Shown: positions 6,847 through 8,866 of the stretch, in pieces
Numbering within the stretch: the stretch's first letter is position 1
Layout: each line of letters starts with the position of its first letter
NCBI GenBank assembly: GCA_030150425.1
Contig: JASLFY010000004.1
Location: forward strand, 1-8,866
DNA: 8,866 bases
Reading direction: 5' to 3'
From: Yimella sp.
GTDB taxonomy: Bacteria; Actinomycetota; Actinomycetes; Actinomycetales; Dermatophilaceae
Notes under the pieces: generated by a model
What the model saw: only the letters and a program-made list of their open reading frames with translations
What the model was told of the DNA's origin: nothing
Database searches by the model: none
Made by a program: the position numbers and the translations under genes

Positions 6847-7347
6847 ACTTGTACTGGCTGAACAGCTCGATGATCGCGGCGCAGAAGGCCGGGAGAGGGA
6901 CGCCGGGACGCCGGGACGCCGGGACGCCGGAGCACGAAGACGTCGACGACTCCGATGCCGCCGGGGTACCGCACCGATCGCATCCGGCGATTCGAGCCCG
7001 TCGCCGGATCTCCGGTCGAGCACGAACTGCACGGGATCGGTCGTGGAGTCGTCGGCGGCGATGGCCGGCAGGCCACATGTCGGCGAGCTCGGCGTCATCG
7101 TTCTCCATCTCGACCCAGTCCTCGCCGAGGCGCAGGCAGTCCTGGTGGCCGGCGGGGGCTCGTAGCGTCTCGGCCTGCCCGCTGCCGAGTCCGCTCCCGA
7201 GCCCCGTCACCGCGACGCCGCAGGCCTCTGCCCGGTCCGGCTGCGGTCGGGCAGTCGTTCATCGGACTGCGCCCGTGGGTCATGCGGAACCCGCGGAAGA
7301 TGGTGAACGGCACGACCCGGCGGGTTCCCGTCGGACTCGCGCGTCAT
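6845..7347 (-). pseudogene. Frameshifted remnant of an unrecognised protein gene
   Basis: This is most of the long gap between the ABM-like gene and the UvrA-like gene. Minus-strand reading shows protein-like pieces with good third-position G/C in different frames, in order: an ATG at 7347 (MTRESDGNPP), then PFTIFRGFRMTHGRSPMNDC, then AGHQDCLRLGEDWVEMENDD to ELADMWPA, then AADDSTTDPVQFVLDRRSGD to ESPDAI, then VRYPGGIGVVDVFVLRRP, and finally LPAFCAAIIELFSQYK with TGA at 6847-6845. Each join needs one extra base, modulo three, to be removed. The last join falls at the 8-bp tandem repeat (6897-6930). The whole would make a protein of about 165 residues upstream of, and probably in one operon with, the ABM-like gene. 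I do not recognise the family. Real decay and base-calling errors in GC-rich DNA are both possible. Confidence 0.45.
6897..6930. repeat. 8-bp tandem repeat (CGCCGGGA, about four copies), G-quadruplex-type
   Basis: From 6901 the unit CGCCGGGA occurs three full times and then six bases of a fourth, preceded by a matching GGGA at 6897-6900. With GGG at 6891-6893 there are five GGG runs separated by 3, 5, 5 and 5 bases, which satisfies the simple G3N1-7 quadruplex rule on the plus strand. Because eight is not a multiple of three, each gain or loss of a unit shifts any frame crossing it. Confidence 0.9.
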
Positions 7348-7349
7348 GA

Positions 7350-7619
7350 CCCCGCGATCCCGCGCCCCGGCACGGCGCCGACCATGGGGCGAAACGTCCG
7401 GTCAGCGTCGTTCGAGGGTCACCGGTTCACGACCTCATCGCAGACGGCGCGGAGCGCCTGCTGACCGAGTTCCGCATGCACACGGCGTGGATTCTCGATC
7501 GGGCGACGCAGGTTGCTCGTCCGATGCGCCCGTTGCGTGGGGTCATTGCCCTCATCGAAGCCTTCCGACTCTCACCCCAGGGAGGCGGTCTCCTGCAGCG
7601 CAGCCTCGAGGTACGGTGC
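7350..7619 (+). other. Coding-looking stretch of unknown status before the UvrA-like gene
   Basis: Between stops at 7347-7349 and 7620-7622 the plus strand is open for 90 codons. From about 7425 it reads VHDLIADGAERLLTEFRMHT to ARPMRPLRGVIALIEAFRLS. This helical sequence is vaguely like the ligand-binding part of TetR-type regulators, with about three quarters of third positions G or C. There is no helix-turn-helix upstream and no good start, and the last 48 bases overlap the UvrA-like gene. The opposite strand, in frame with UvrA past its stop, is also open to a TGA at 7419-7421 (ending ALRAVCDEVVNR). I cannot decide between a remnant on either strand and chance in GC-rich DNA. Confidence 0.2.
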
Positions 7620-8866
7620 TGATGCACCGGCTCCGGACGAGGCGACCTGCGCGGGCGTTCCTGAGGCGACCACCGTGCCGCCGTCGTCTCCCGCGCCGGG
7701 TCCGAGGTCGATGACGTGGTCGGCTGCGGCGACCACGCGCATGTCGAGCTCGACCGCGACGACGGTGTTGCCGGCGTCGACGAGGGCCTGTAGGTGGGTC
7801 ACGAGCCGGTCGGAGTCGGCGCAGTGCAGCCCGGAGGTCGGCTCGTCCAGGACGTAGAGGGTGTCCCCGCGCTGGGATCGCTGGAGCTCGGTGGCGAGCT
7901 TGACGCGCTGCGCCTCACCGCCGGACAGCTCAGTCGCGGGCTGCCCGAGCCGCAGATACCCGAGACCCACGTCGATCAGTGCCGCGAGCGAGCGCATGAT
8001 GTCGAACTCGCCGTGGAAGAAGTCGTGGGCCTCTTCGACGCTCATGGCGAGGATCTCCGCGATGTTGCGGCCGCGCCAGACGATCTCCAACGTGCTGGAC
8101 TGGTAGCGGGTGCCGTGGCAGTCGGGGCACTCGGTGTAGACCGAGGGGAGGAAGAGCAGCTCCACCATGACTGATCCCTCGCCCTTGCAGGTAGGGCAGC
8201 GACCGCCGGTGACGTTGAAGGAGAATCTGCCCGCCTTGTACCCGCGAGCGCGAGCCTCGGGCGTCTCCGCGAACCTCCGCCTCACGTGGTCGAACAGTCC
8301 CGTATAGGTGGCGACGTTCGAGCGTGGGGTGCGACCGATGGGCTTCTGGTCGATGCTCACGACGCGGCGCACCCCGGAGAGGTCTCCCAAGACCGCTCCC
8401 TCGAGCTCGTCGGGCTCGTCCGACAGCAGGAGCTCGTCCCCTTCGGCGGGGGCGGCATCCTCCGCGTGGACAGCCCGTCCCCGTCGCTCGCCGAGCAGCG
8501 CAGGCAGTGCCTGGCTGACCAGGCTGGACTTGCCGGATCCCGAGACTCCGGTGACGGCGGTGAACACCCCGAGCGGAAAGGAGATCGACACGTCGCGCAG
8601 GTTGTTGCGGGTGACGTTCTCGAGCTGCAGCCATCCCTGCGGTTCGCGGGGCGTCCGGCGGGGCAGGCCGCTGCCCCCGAAGACATAGCCGCGGGTGACG
8701 GACTCCTCCACCTCTGCCAGCCCTTCGGTGGGCCCGCTGTAGATGACGCGTCCGCCGCGCTCGCCCGCGCCGGGGCCGATGTCGACCAGCCAGTCCGCGT
8801 GCCGCATCACGTCCACCGAATGCTCCACGACGAACAGGCTGTTGCCTCGGCGCTTGAGCCCGTCGA
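7572..8866 (-). CDS. UvrA-like ABC ATPase, C-terminal half (5' end outside window)
   Basis: The frame is open to the right edge and gives 430 residues. The first in-frame GTG at 8828 is internal, since the preceding codons read GLKRRGNSLFVVEHSVDVM, the end of the first ATPase module. The second module follows: Walker A GVSGSGKSS (8549-8523), QKPIGRTPRSN, a zinc finger with Cys pairs CPTC (codons at 8198 and 8189) and CPDC (8129 and 8120), the signature LSGGEAQRVKLA (7928-7893) and Walker B YVLDEPTSGLH. This is the UvrA layout. The wording and the short, acidic insert after Walker A fit UvrA-like paralogues of actinobacteria, often linked to resistance to DNA-binding drugs, better than housekeeping UvrA of the UvrABC repair complex; that is inference. 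Oddly, the expected EHD of the H-loop reads ELD (Leu codon 7748-7746). The C-terminus YLEAALQETASLG is a normal family end. No terminator is visible behind it. Confidence 0.88.
   Translation of the reverse strand, partial: DGLKRRGNSLFVVEHSVDVMRHADWLVDIGPGAGERGGRVIYSGPTEGLAEVEESVTRGYVFGGSGLPRRTPREPQGWLQLENVTRNNLRDVSISFPLGVFTAVTGVSGSGKSSLVSQALPALLGERRGRAVHAEDAAPAEGDELLLSDEPDELEGAVLGDLSGVRRVVSIDQKPIGRTPRSNVATYTGLFDHVRRRFAETPEARARGYKAGRFSFNVTGGRCPTCKGEGSVMVELLFLPSVYTECPDCHGTRYQSSTLEIVWRGRNIAEILAMSVEEAHDFFHGEFDIMRSLAALIDVGLGYLRLGQPATELSGGEAQRVKLATELQRSQRGDTLYVLDEPTSGLHCADSDRLVTHLQALVDAGNTVVAVELDMRVVAAADHVIDLGPGAGDDGGTVVASGTPAQVASSGAGASAPYLEAALQETASLG

Noticed and set aside
6401..6930. CRISPR array or other spaced repeats
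   Set aside because: The only repeats are two hairpins and one contiguous 8-bp tandem run; there is no repeat-spacer pattern.

Overview
The window is high-GC DNA with GTG starts, strong G/C bias at third codon positions, TANNNT-like -10 candidates and an actinobacterial gene set (DUF3618 protein, GroES-like protein, HTH+HNH nuclease, UvrA-like ATPase). It reads as an actinomycete chromosome. Nocardioidaceae or another Propionibacteriales family is my best guess, from gene style rather than any marker gene.

Left and middle part (1 to about 6020) is ordinary, well-kept chromosome. On the minus strand lie an HNH nuclease (cut by the window edge) and the peroxiredoxin bcp. Divergent from bcp is a two-gene unit of a small DUF3618 membrane protein and a GroES-like protein that overlap by 8 bases. 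It runs head-on into the minus-strand operon tdh-kbl, which turns L-threonine into glycine plus acetyl-CoA in two steps; only 3 bases separate the convergent stop codons. Beyond tdh come tRNA-Lys(CTT) with a strong hairpin behind it, then a YihY/BrkB-type membrane protein with an unusually long, charged, Ala/Arg/Glu-rich tail, closed by a second strong hairpin (5987-6020).

Right part (about 6021-7571) looks like a gene graveyard. It begins, directly after that hairpin, with a headless double helix-turn-helix segment resembling the C-terminal tail of actinobacterial serine recombinases. Next is a minus-strand antibiotic-biosynthesis-monooxygenase-like (ABM) gene whose well-placed RBS and ATG are followed after five codons by an in-frame amber stop. 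Upstream of that gene, 6845-7347 carries protein-like sequence that changes reading frame about four times. This stretch includes an 8-bp tandem repeat that is also a G-quadruplex-type sequence. A further stretch (7350-7571) is coding-like but unassigned.

The right edge holds the C-terminal half of a UvrA-like ABC ATPase (7572-8866, minus strand, 5' end outside). Its second ATPase site has Leu where the H-loop histidine is expected. By hand count the palindrome CGTACG occurs 12 times in 1-5980 and not once in 5981-8866, which agrees with a change of DNA origin near 6020. I did not find a clear new defence or biosynthetic system. The most interesting points are the decayed right-hand region, the H-loop change and the BrkB tail.
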